The notes beneath the pieces were generated by a model. It made no database searches. It saw only the letters and a list, made by a program, of their open reading frames with translations, and was not told where the DNA came from. This document shows positions 54,313 to 64,000 of a stretch of 64,000 bases of DNA, one piece after another. The DNA is taken from positions 558,001 through 622,000 of the forward strand of contig JAPWGK010000022.1 in assembly GCA_029641185.1 (NCBI GenBank). Direction: 5' to 3'. Each line of letters starts with the position of its first letter. The stretch's first letter is position 1. Source of the stretch: Pseudofabraea citricarpa (taxonomy: Eukaryota > Ascomycota > Leotiomycetes > Helotiales > Dermateaceae). A program made the position numbers and the translations under genes.

Positions 54313-57222
54313 TCAAGCCAAGTATACCCCAGCTGCTCCTCCCCAAGACCCCGGCGCATTTCTTTGGGTCGTTTGAGTACGGTTATTATCTAAATCCTGT
54401 TAGCAAAGCCATAAAAAATGAAAGAATACTTACCATAAACCATGTAATCACAAGATCTCGTGTTGATGTTGAAGTAATACAAGTCTGTAGTCCCAGACTC
54501 CACCGCCGTACATCTCTCTTGACCAACCTCATCTTGACCAATACTGACAAGGTAATTTCCTGGTGCCCAGTGATTGAAGAAAACCCAGAAAGCACTGTTG
54601 TATGCAAAGATTTGTTTCCCTCCGACGATACGCATCATCCACGCCATGTTGCATTGAGCATTAGATCCACAGTCGGAAAATTCAGGATCATAATATCTTG
54701 TGTCGGGAGCCCAAGGATCAGGTGCTTTGTTGGGACTATCTGGACCTTGCCAGTATGGAGTCTCTGATTGTTGAAGTCCCATGTAAACATTCTCGGCTTC
54801 GACCAATTGATACTGATAAAGCGTGTTGTGTTCAAATCCAGTTCCAACAAGCCAAGTACCTTCAGTAGCTTCAATCAATACCCCACGACCTGTTGCAATG
54901 TTCATATTTGGTCCGCCATCAATGTCATGATCGGCTGTCCAACCCCAGATATTTTCGAGGTATACTGAAGAACTATTGGTGAGATGAAGCATCAAGAATG
55001 CTGCCTTGCAGTTGGTGGTATCTAATCTGTCAGCTTAATTCTAAGAGAGAACTGAAAGCATACCATCTGTTTGGCACTTTCTGCGGATATCACCACTTCC
55101 GATCCAACCTCCAATGCGATAGTGGGTATTCCAGAATCCGACATCTCCACGGTTTTCACCAGCCATGTTTGCCTCTACAAGAATGGCTCCGGGTAAGACT
55201 CCATAGACCTTGGACATGTTAGATAATTAGATAACCATGGCGACATACATACCGAAAACAGCAGATCAGTGAATTGAGCAACTAAGAAAATTAGCGATGT
55301 CAAGATAAGCGACGAGAAACTTGCCTCCTACTTCACCCGGATTTCCAACTCGAAGCATGACTTGAGGATTCGAAACATCAGAAAAATGAGATCCAGCGGC
55401 TGTGGCTGTTAGCGCAATTTGCTTATATCTGGATTTACATACCATTCAAGACAGACCAGACTTCTCCAACCATTATTGTTCCAGGTGGGGCATATAGTGT
55501 TTGATAAATGAGGTAAGTTCCTTGAGGCAGAAAAGTGATTTTGTTTCCGGCATTTGCTGTCAAGGCTGCTTGAATGGCTGCAGTATCATCTGTCTTTCCA
55601 TCCCCAACTGCACCGAAATCACTTTTTACATCTGAGAATTGACTAACATCATATTCTTCGTATTGTGGGATCTGCATGGTGAAATAACTTCCATCGTCGT
55701 CGGTGAGGATTGTCGGTCTCTTGACATCCATAAAAGTACCAGCGCTACTGCTGTTTGTGCTGTTTGTGGTCGTTGCATTGGTATATATGCCAGCACTGAT
55801 GGTAGCGTTGGCAATGGTCGTGGTACTGTTGAGATTGGTTGAATTTGATGCACCGCTTCCAAAGGTCGGACCAAGAACCCAAGCACCAGTAACCGAGCCT
55901 GTTAATAATGAACTTCCATCTGCGTTTGTGACTGAAGCTCCACAGTTGTCATTCTTGAAATTTTCCACAACCAAAGTAAAGTCGCCTGATCCAGGTCCTC
56001 TTGATCTCATGACGGTGGAACTTGAATTACTTCGAAGTCCACCTGTTTGAGAACACGTAGAATCAAGAAGTGTGACGCTACCACCCACATCCGCATTACT
56101 CATGTCAACTGCCATTCCACAGTTCTTAAATTCCATTTGTTGTAATGTGACAGAGAAAACATGATGTACGTTGATCTAGAGGATTAGTTAAAGACACAAA
56201 GAAGGCGAATTTACTTACAGCTGTACCGACGGAATCAAATGACATGTTTTTGAAGCTGGAAAGTGTTAATATTTATATATGAACAGAAAAAGCCTACTTG
56301 CTTGTATTGTTGATTGTTCAACCGGATTCCCTACATTATTAGTTGAATTCTGAAGAAGATCCACACAACTCACCGTTCCACCTCCATAGAAGGTCATATC
56401 CTGTTCTTATTAGTAAAGACTTAATACTAACGGGTGTACATACACCAATAATAAGTCCAGATCCACCAGAATCATTTGGACCATACATTTGAATACCAAG
56501 ATGCTGACTTCCAACGGTCATCTTGAAGTGAAGATTTTGAAAGGCGCAAGCTTGACTTCCAGGTAAATTAATACCATTACCAGATACATTTGCAGGAACA
56601 CGAGTTGTGTCAAAGACGAGATTTCTTAATCCGTGGAAAAATTGTGTTGTTGGTTGAAGTCCATGACCAGAATCATAGACATAAATGATTGCATTCTGGC
56701 CAAGTGATGGATCTGCAATCAAAACTGGCATATTAAGAGGATCACCAACTGAAATAATTAGTCAACGAAATTACACTGTCCTTGGACATACCGATCATTG
56801 TCTGAACTGGAATTTGTAAACTGCTCTTAATCAAGTATGTTCCACCGGGAATGTAAACGATCGCTGGAACGGATGATTGAGCTGCAGTTCCTGTACGATA
56901 ATACAAGACTTCACCAGTAGCGACTACACCAATCAGCAACTTTCTCCAAGTAGTAGCTAGACCTACAATTGATCGCCTCCTGAATTGCTGGTGCATCATC
57001 CGTAATACCATCTCCAACAACACCACCAGCGAAACTAGTATTTCTAACATCCCTCCATACGGAATAAAGAGATGCATCTTCGCTGTTCAGATATCCGGGC
57101 CTTCCGTTATGAGCCATGGCCTCACGCCAAAAAGTCGCCGGTACCCCATCCTGGCGCTTTTCCAACTTTGCTGCCGCTGAGGCAAAGAGTGCCGAGAAGG
57201 CGCAAACTTTAAATAACTTCAT
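54313..57222 (-). CDS. GH55 exo-beta-1,3-glucanase, secreted, twelve exons with two GC-AG introns
   Basis: Predicted 810 aa from exons 57222-56967, 56923-56792, 56748-56444, 56400-56374, 56330-56302, 56255-56219, 56175-55443, 55399-55325, 55281-55253, 55208-55064, 55021-54434 and 54389-54313. Signal peptide MKLFKVCAFSALFASAAA, then a KR site. Two pectate-lyase-3 type repeats mark GH55: GVVGDGITDDAPAIQEAIN and GAVGDGKTDDTAAIQAAL. Further marks are GSGLIIGDMTFYGGGTGIRLNNQQ and VYLENIWGWTADHD. The enzyme releases glucose from laminarin-like beta-1,3-glucan outside the cell, for wall turnover or attack on other fungi. Introns 5 and 8 start with GCAAGT instead of GT; only these donors keep the frame, while the GT four bases downstream would shift it. 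The last two acceptors also skip an earlier AG. Confidence 0.88.
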
Positions 57223-58385
57223 ATTAAGGTAAAGACTGTCATGAAGGAGTGTGATGAATCAAAAGAGTGTGATTTAAAAAGGAGTGTGGTGCAGCACAGA
57301 GCTGAAGAGTGAAGAACAGGAATTAATTCATTCAAGTATGAAATCGGAAGTCTGGAAATTAGAAGGAGGATCTCACAGCCGAACTCACTGCGAATTGAAA
57401 CTTTTTCAAGATGATACCTGTAGAAAGTCTAAAGTGATTGGAAATGCAGGGATTCAGAAGCGGGAGGAATATTCGGACGCCTCGTATGCCCCTATTTCAA
57501 CAAACGAGACCGAGATGTGGATGACATAATCATGAATCCCTTGAGAATGGTACCTTTGACATACAAAAGTACGTACTTTCTTATGAGGACATCCACAATG
57601 AATCTGATATTTTGACATAAAATCTCTGGCTGTGAAATTGAAACCAAGATATTAGAACGCCCACCTCCAGGTTGTCACGGTCATTTAACGAGGTTGGCAC
57701 GGTGTTTGAAGATCGATTCCCCAGCTTTGTTCTCAATTGTGTTCTATTTCATAAAGTGTATAATTTACTAAGGCATTGTATGTCACTAGCTAATTTTAGA
57801 CAATCTAGTTGAATTAAACTCTATAAAGACCTTGATTATACAATTAGTATTATTTACTCGCATAAATTTTATCACGACCCCTTCGGATTCTTTCGGCGAT
57901 CAAATCCGCAGGCACAAGTCATAGCGCTTTGCGTTTAGTGATGTCATGTTTTTAGAATACCTCGAAATGTTTTATCTTTTATAATAAAACCGGATACTTT
58001 ACACTATAAGCATAATTCAACTGAACGTACAAAGGTTCTTCGTTATTTTAAATTTCTTGTGTCTGCAAGTCACGTGGTAATATCAATGCATTATTCTACT
58101 TCAAAATTAACTTCTATCCCCTAAAAAGCAGGTCCTCTACCATCTTAGAACTCGCTTGGGTAAAGCCTGATTCTAAGTTCTAAATCAAGGATATATACAG
58201 TAGATCTCGTTCGTATCCAGATCTCCAAGATATGCCGAGCATGGGAAAACTTCGGATGTAGCCTTTACAGGAAGGAGAAGGCACAATTTTGATGTTGTGA
58301 ATGCATCACGCGCATTAGAATTCTGCCATGATGAATATAAATACTAGATATTTCCAAATCTCTAAAGATCAGAATCATCGTCACA
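57223..58385. promoter_or_regulatory. Divergent promoter region of the glucanase and metalloprotease genes
   Basis: A 1.16-kb spacer between two genes for secreted proteins transcribed away from each other. It has an AT-rich middle (57750-58050). An atataaatac element at about 58336 lies 50 bp before the protease ATG. An 81-codon frame at 57284-57529 has no recognisable content and is not called. No cluster-type ACTCCG core is present. Confidence 0.4.
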
Positions 58386-59334
58386 ATGAAGCTCTGTCAC
58401 TCGTTTTTTATCGCAGGCTGTTTGCTTGGCACCAGCTTTGCCGTTGACGTCCCTGGTTTTGTTTGCGGCACACCGGAACCAACTGCCGAATTCCTTGAAC
58501 TTGTGCCAAATACGAGACGCGACGTAGTTAATCGACAACTCGAAAATGTTACTGTCCCAGTTCACTTTCATATTGCGAGTACGGTAGCAAATGAGAATAT
58601 GGTTAGCGACCAACAAGTTGCAGATCAGGTATATTATTTCAGGTCGTTTAACTTTAGTCGCTAATTCTTGTCAGTTCCAAGTTCTTAGAGACGCTTATGC
58701 CTCACATAATTTCCAGCTTAATTTGATCTCTATAGATCGCGTCGTGGATGATTTGGCCGGAACTGGATTCTACTTCCCCAACGGTACATTTGGCGACGAA
58801 CGATTCGCTCAATTCTTGGTATATTTGAGAGAGACTCGCCAAGGAGGATATGATGCTCTTAATGTTTACTTCTATACCGACTTTCCTTCTGGAATTCAAG
58901 GATCATGCAACCTACCAACAATTGTACAACCGGACAGTGATTTTTTCTATCGCGATGGATGTATGATTAACGCCAATACAATGCCTGGAAATGCACCACC
59001 TAACAATCTTGGACATACAACAATTCATGAAGTTGGCCATTGGTTTGGACTGCTTCATACTTTTCAAGGGGGTTGCTCTATTTATGGTGATGGTGTTTTA
59101 GATACTCCTCCTCAAAGAAGTGCTAGCACAGGTTGTCCAGTAAATCAAGATACATGTCCAGATCTTGAAGGTTTGGATCCAATAACAAACTATATGGATT
59201 ACTCTAATGACGATTGGTATGTTTTTATTTAAACGCTGTGGACATTGCTGATTCGAAACAGTACTACCGAATTCACACCAGGTCAAACTGAGAGGATGCA
59301 TACCTATTTCTCAGGGTGGAGGGCTGGGTTGTGA
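58386..59334 (+). CDS. Secreted M43 (pappalysin-type) zinc metalloprotease, three exons
   Basis: Predicted 285 aa from exons 58386-58628, 58675-59216 and 59262-59334, with GT-AG introns of 46 and 45 bp that keep frame. Signal peptide MKLCHSFFIAGCLLGTSFA, a short propeptide, then the catalytic domain. Zinc site HEVGHWFGLLH gives His199, Glu200, His203 and His209; the Met-turn is NYMDYSND. Conserved cysteines (GSCNLPT, DGCMIN, GGCSIY, TGCP, DTCP, DDC) fit the disulphides of fungal MEP1-like proteases. It acts outside the cell on protein substrates. The last exon, ending GWRAGL, is essential for the normal C-terminus; the unspliced frame would stop at the second intron. Confidence 0.9.
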
Positions 59335-59771
59335 TTAGAGGTTGATAGAAGTTCTCGGTTGTTGAAAGGAAGCCTGGGTTTGAGGTGTGAATATCAGCGA
59401 AGAGATTGAAATGAGAAAGTGAAGAGGTTATTTCAATAATGCTTTACCTGAAAGCACCAAGGGGAGTTTACCGAAACACTTACTGCTACGTGGAGCATCA
59501 AGACTTATATTAAGTATTTGGGAATTATAAGAAAGATTTCGTAAATTCTGGATTTTCACATTTAATATGGTTCTTCCAGATAAAATTAGATTGGACTCAC
59601 CCTAGAGATGGTTATTTAACCTGACACTTCATGATTTTGATCATAGAGGCTAAAGCAGCTGAAAGACAGGTTACAGCAAATCAGATTTCTAGCTTGAAAC
59701 ATCAACTTGATCTTGTTATTTGGTATGCCAAAACTTAATTGCGTAAAATATTTAATCTCTAATACATCCCC
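59335..59771. other. Convergent spacer, no gene seen
   Basis: About 440 bp between the 3' ends of the metalloprotease and methyltransferase genes. It is AT-rich with no repeat array, no motif and no reading frame that I can support. Confidence 0.5.
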
Positions 59772-60866
59772 TCATTCGGTGGTCGGCTTCCTCCCATAAA
59801 CGAAATAAAACCTAGCATATAGGTGATTTTTCCGATTTCGAACATCTTGAAGAGCTTTTGCAACAAGAACTCGAACTTCCATCTCATCCCATTTCAATAT
59901 ATTTCCAATAAAACCCAAAGCATAAGGTTCAATACCTATTGTCAAATGCAATAGTTGATATCTACCAACTTCTTTAAGAGCTGGATCTTTTGGCCAAGGA
60001 CCAACTGGTACCTATAAATTGTGAGTCAAAGTCTTCAAGAAATTATAAACACCTACCTGAAAAACCTCCTCTCTCACATCAACAAATCCAGCATCAATCA
60101 AACGCTGTTTATGCGTCGGAGCAAGATCGATTTCTTTTCCAAATTTCTTAGCTGCTTGATTACAGAGCGTTTGCCACTCATTCAGAGAGGTAACCCTTTC
60201 GGTCGTTTCTGGTTCATCAGACCTAATCCAAGCCTCAGGTTCTTGAAGCTCTACCCAACCTCCTGGTTTCAAGTGAGTGAAAGCTTGTGCACACAACTTG
60301 TCCCAATCGTTCAAACTACCTCCCATCCCTCGACAGTGGATGTAGTCAAATGCTTCTTCTGGTCTATAAACCCACTCACTCTCAGCATCATCGATATAAA
60401 ACTTGACATTTGGTGGAACCCAAGATGGCTGAATAGGACTGAGATCTGTGCCGATGACTTGAGCTGAAGGGAATTCGTCTGCAAATTCCATTGACCAGAT
60501 ACCAGTACCAGTACCAATATCGAGTACTCTTTGAGGATTTTTTCCTATGGGAGCTAAATATAAACCACCCTTGAGCGATAATCGAAAGATATGGTGTAAC
60601 AAGTCAAGACGGTCTTGTTCTTCTTCATCATTTGGAAGAAGATATTCACCACTGCGGAAGGCATTATATCGACGCCCGTTCTGGTACTCATAATCCGCTA
60701 CTGAAGAGGTGAGTGATTCTGACCAAGCTGAAAAATTCGTATCGTCGTCAAAGGCAGAATCAGCATCATCATCGTTGTCTGCTTCCAATAGAGGTGGATT
60801 CTGATTCTCTGGTACTGCCGGTGGTACCTGCGTTGAATCGCTGGTAACTGGTGTTTCTGAAGACAT
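59772..60866 (-). CDS. LaeA-like class I SAM-dependent methyltransferase, two exons
   Basis: Predicted 349 aa from exons 60866-60057 and 60011-59772 (45-bp GT-AG intron). An acidic, Pro-rich N-terminus of about 60 residues precedes YEYQNGRRYNAFRSGEYLLPND, the typical entry of this fungal family. The SAM motif is VLDIGTGTGIW (114-124), followed by VIGTDLSPIQPSWVPPN, DYIHCRGMGG and LKPGGWVELQEPE. These marks place it in the large LaeA/TAM-like fungal family. True LaeA is a nuclear regulator of secondary metabolism, but genomes carry many relatives, some acting on metabolites, and sequence alone does not decide. It is 21 kb from the PKS genes, next to two P450 genes, so a separate small pathway is possible. 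Confidence 0.85.
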
Positions 60867-61410
60867 TATGATAGTGAGATGGATTGAATCAGATCTATCA
60901 TAAAAGATGAATCTGAAATGAGAGATGGGGTAACCATGCTACTTCACGTCATGAAGATCCGTCGCATAGAGCCACCAGAGGCAGAAAATATGCAGCTACA
61001 ACAAAATTTGAGCCAGCATGTCTCTTTCAAACCTGGTAATGCCCCTGAAATGGTAAGACATGCAGTAGACGTGGCCAGAATAGAGCTAATACCCGGAGAG
61101 CAATGAGCATCGCCGATTTAGTTGAACAATCAGTGGCCTGACTTGAGATGGATACCTTCTTCATTCGCTATCATTTATGGACCTCCAGGGCTATATGCCT
61201 CGGCTTTTGAAATTAATGCGTACCCTGGATGAATGACCCACTTCTCCCAGCTGCACGAGTCTTAAAACGTGTACCTCGTTTAAAATTCTCATTGTACGCG
61301 AATCTGCCGATCTTTTAGAATCCCCATTTACCTCCTGATGAATCAGACGATTGCCATTTGTTCCAACAGAAATCGGAAACCTGACTCTGACCATCATCAG
61401 CCGCCTGAAT
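60867..61410. promoter_or_regulatory. Divergent promoter region of the methyltransferase and P450 genes
   Basis: About 540 bp between divergent genes. A 62-codon plus-strand frame at 60918-61106 lacks any family mark and is not called. An in-frame ATG at 61351 could extend the P450 by 20 residues. No repeat or cluster element is seen. Confidence 0.4.
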
Positions 61411-63148
61411 ATGTCCATATTTACCACGGTACTCGTAGCTTGGGTTGCGGGGTTGATTGGAATTGCAATCCACCGTCTTTACTTCAGCCCTCTTGCATCT
61501 TTTCCTGGTCCAAAATTAGCAGCTCTTTCACGATGGTATGAAGCATATTACGAGATAATTTGCAATGGCAAATACTCTCGCAAGATTGATCAAATGCATG
61601 ACATCTACGGTATGAATATTCCAGCATGTCAAGGTCATGTGACTGACTTTGCAGGCCCCATTGTTCGTGTAGCTCCTGATGAACTTCATATTAGAGATAG
61701 TACTTTCTTTGATGATGTTTATATGAAGAATCCAAGAGTAGAAAAGCCAGGATGGGATACTAGATTTGGTAGTAAAGCTTCTACATTTACTACGCTAGAT
61801 AGTTCCCTTCATCGTCGCCGTCGTGCAGCACTCAGTTCAATGTAAGTATTTCAACTTGAGCAAGACCACACAAACATTGACTTTCCTTAAACAGGTTTTC
61901 TCGGAGATCAATAATGAGCTTTGAACCAGTCATACGTCAACACGTTGAACTTCTCAATACAAGAATAGCCGAGTTTCAGAAGACTCGTCAACCACTGTGT
62001 GTCACCGATGCATACCCCGCACTTACTGGTGATATCATTATGGAGTACTCTTTTGGTTTCTCTTATAAACAACTACAGTCACATGACTTCGCCTCTTTTC
62101 ATGAAGCATTTATGGCAATTGGATCTTCTGGTCATATCGCTTCTCAATTTCCTTGGTTTATCTCTGTATGTGCTTGAATCAATTCGAAGAATAACTGCTA
62201 ATATCTGATAGCTTATGAACTCCGTCCCTGATTTTATTATCGAGAAGTTACAACCAGCTCTCATAAACTTGTTGACGCTCAAAAGAGTAAAGCTTCTCCT
62301 TATGCTATCATAATGTTGACTGACAAATATAGGATCAATGGAACCTGGTTGCAAGAACTATTGCGGGAGAAAACCTTCAAGAGAAGACTTCCCATCGTAC
62401 AATATTTCAGGAGATTCTTCAAAGCAAACTTCCTGACGAAGATAAAACCCAGCAGAGGTTAGCAGATGAAGCTCAAACAGTTGTTGGAGCTGGAGTCGAG
62501 ACAACTTCTTTTGCACTTTGCGTTGGTACATTTCACATAACCAATACGCCAAGAATCTATGAAAGACTTCATAAAGAACTAGTTGAAGCATTTCCAGATC
62601 AAACAGCAGCCCCAGATCTGTTGGTTTTGGAGCGCTTACCATATCTCAAAGCTTGTCTACAAGAGTCTCTTCGGCTTTCGTACGGTCTTTCTGCTCGAAA
62701 CCCTAGAAAACATGACAAGTTTTTGCAATACAAGCGGCATATTATACCTGCCAAGACAATTGTATCAATGACAATTGTTGATGTACATCATGATGAGGAT
62801 ATATTCCCAAACTCATATTCCTATATTCCAGAGAGATGGCTTAATGATCCGAAAACTTCTGATGGAACCCCTCTTGAACATTATTTAGTTGCTTTTGGCC
62901 GAGGTCCGAGGGCTTGCTTAGGTATAAAGTAAGATAAAAATCTTGGTTGAAGAGTTTAGGAACTGACAGATTATAGTATGGCATGGGCAGAGATGTTCTT
63001 GGTTGCTGGAACGGTATTCAGGCAGTGGAAGTTTGAGCTATTCAAGACGGATGAGAGTGATGTCAAATTGGAGCACGATTTCTTTATTCCAAACCCAAAG
63101 TTAGACAGCAAAGGAGTTAGACTGATGGTCTCGAAGACAGATGATTGA
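61411..63148 (+). CDS. Cytochrome P450 monooxygenase, six exons
   Basis: Predicted 499 aa from exons 61411-61609, 61655-61841, 61895-62165, 62212-62286, 62333-62928 and 62977-63148. The first 45-bp intron is a multiple of three, so the unspliced frame stays open; removing it restores HDIYGPIVRVAPDELH. An N-terminal anchor (SIFTTVLVAWVAGLIGIAI) places it at the ER. Then come FPGPKLAALSRWYE, the I-helix VVGAGVETTS, the ExxR of QESLRLS, YIPERW and the heme loop FGRGPRACLG with Cys439. It resembles fungal P450s of the Tri4/benzoate-hydroxylase-like group. The substrate cannot be inferred. It is convergent with a second, distinct P450. Confidence 0.9.
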
Positions 63149-63293
63149 TTTTCTTGGCAAATCGTTATTATGTACATAGTCAATCCTGTTTATTCTTATT
63201 GAGTATTATTTATAGAACTTAATCATTCTCACGAACTTTAACATTTACTGAGCGAACTAGTAGATAATATACAAATTTTCAAGCCATTCAGAC

Positions 63294-64000
63294 TTACTTA
63301 GTTCCATCTAATGTTAAATCAAAGCGACGAAATAGATTCGCAAAAACAAGGTATAGCTCAGTGTGTGCAAGACTATACATTATTAATTGGATGGCTCAGA
63401 ATTAAATCTCTACATCAACTTACTTGATGCCCAAGCATGCTCTTGGACCTTTTGAAAAAGGCACCCAATACTTTTCCTTCTCTTTAATATCATCTCTGAG
63501 CCATCTTTCAGGCACAAATTTCCTAGGGTCTTCCCATACAGACGAATGAGTTTGGGGGAATAAAACACCCATGCTCACGATTGTCTAACAAAGTCAATAT
63601 TAATCAAAAATCCCAAGCGTTCACATACATTTGGTGGAATTAAGCTTCCTGATATCATGGCACCGTCTTGAGGAACTTGTCGTGAATTTTCCGAGGTTGT
63701 TGTAGGGGCGATTCTTAATGATTCCTTGATTACTGCTGTCTGTGACTGTTAGAAAATTGACACTTATAGAGGGATCGAGGCGAATTACCAGATATGGCAA
63801 TTTCTGTAAATCGCGATATTTCGGCCTGTCGTTAAGCGACGGCCAGGCTTCTTTCAATTCAGCTTTTAGTCGCTTATAAAAGTGTGGCTGTCTGACTGTC
63901 TCAAAAGTGCCACACTCCATCGTCGCCCCTGTTGTATCAGTTCCTGCCATTACTAAAGCGATTGCTTCTTCTAGAAGGCTACCATGGGAAGGAACCGGAT
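63294..64000 (-). CDS. Cytochrome P450 monooxygenase, C-terminal part, cut by the window edge
   Basis: Only the last four exons are in the window: 64000-63789 (running off the edge), 63739-63629, 63584-63424 and 63372-63294. The frame is open at 64000. Visible parts are the I-helix VMAGTDTTGAT, LPYLTAVIKESLR with the ExxR motif, the FVPERW motif, the heme loop FSKGPRACLGI and a normal C-terminal end (DLTLDGTK). The third-exon acceptor has an alternative 6 bases upstream that also keeps frame. It is a different subfamily from the neighbouring P450: the ExxR context and the heme loop differ. Gene start lies outside the window. Confidence 0.85.

Noticed and set aside
61610..61654. 45-bp in-frame segment of the first P450 treated as coding
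   Set aside because: It starts GTATGA, ends TTTGCAG with a CTGAC branch word, and its removal restores the conserved YGPIVRVAPDELH segment, so it is an intron.

Overview
The window is nuclear DNA of a filamentous ascomycete (Pezizomycotina). The evidence is many short (about 45-60 bp) GT-AG introns with CTRAC/CTAAC-type branch sites, an AT-rich block with the look of repeat-induced point mutation (RIP), an iterative highly reducing (HR) and non-reducing (NR) polyketide synthase pair, a GH55 beta-1,3-glucanase, an M43 metalloprotease, a LaeA-like methyltransferase and fungal P450s. A Leotiomycete is my best guess, at low confidence. Exon junctions below were worked out by hand from splice signals and reading frame.

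Layout. 1-1.29 kb: AT-rich, RIP-like DNA with several tandem repeats. 2.1-3.3 kb: relic of a fungal tyrosine-recombinase-like gene. 3.7-10.2 kb: DUF2306 membrane protein, an aldo/keto reductase of the aflatoxin-aldehyde-reductase type, and an MFS efflux pump. 11-17.9 kb: an SNF2-type ATPase and two unrecognised genes. 18.8-38.6 kb: HR-PKS, BAHD-type acyltransferase and NR-PKS (SAT-KS-AT-PT-ACP-ACP-MT-R). 39-44 kb: one complete and two fragmentary 2EXR-family genes among degenerate repeats. 44-54 kb: an intronless UPF1-like helicase and an intronless coiled-coil protein, each behind tandemly repeated leader DNA. 54-64 kb: GH55 glucanase, secreted metalloprotease, LaeA-like methyltransferase and two convergent P450s, the second cut by the window edge.

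How the genes fit together. The HR-PKS should make a reduced, C-methylated chain. The SAT domain of the NR-PKS would load it, extend and cyclise it, and the terminal reductase would release an aromatic aldehyde. The acyltransferase could then esterify a hydroxyl and the MFS pump export the product. This is the HR+NR-PKS logic of azaphilone/asperfuranone clusters, but the FAD-dependent hydroxylase expected for azaphilone ring formation is not in the window.

The most interesting regulatory signal is a shared element with core ACTCCG, often extended to AAAGAYACTCCGA. It recurs upstream of the aldo/keto reductase, MFS, HR-PKS, acyltransferase and NR-PKS genes and is almost absent from the other intergenic DNA. 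This suggests one cluster regulon. A further copy overlapping a TATA box at about 10.88 kb has no gene behind it, and may be the promoter of a lost cluster gene at the edge of an inserted block (11-17.9 kb).
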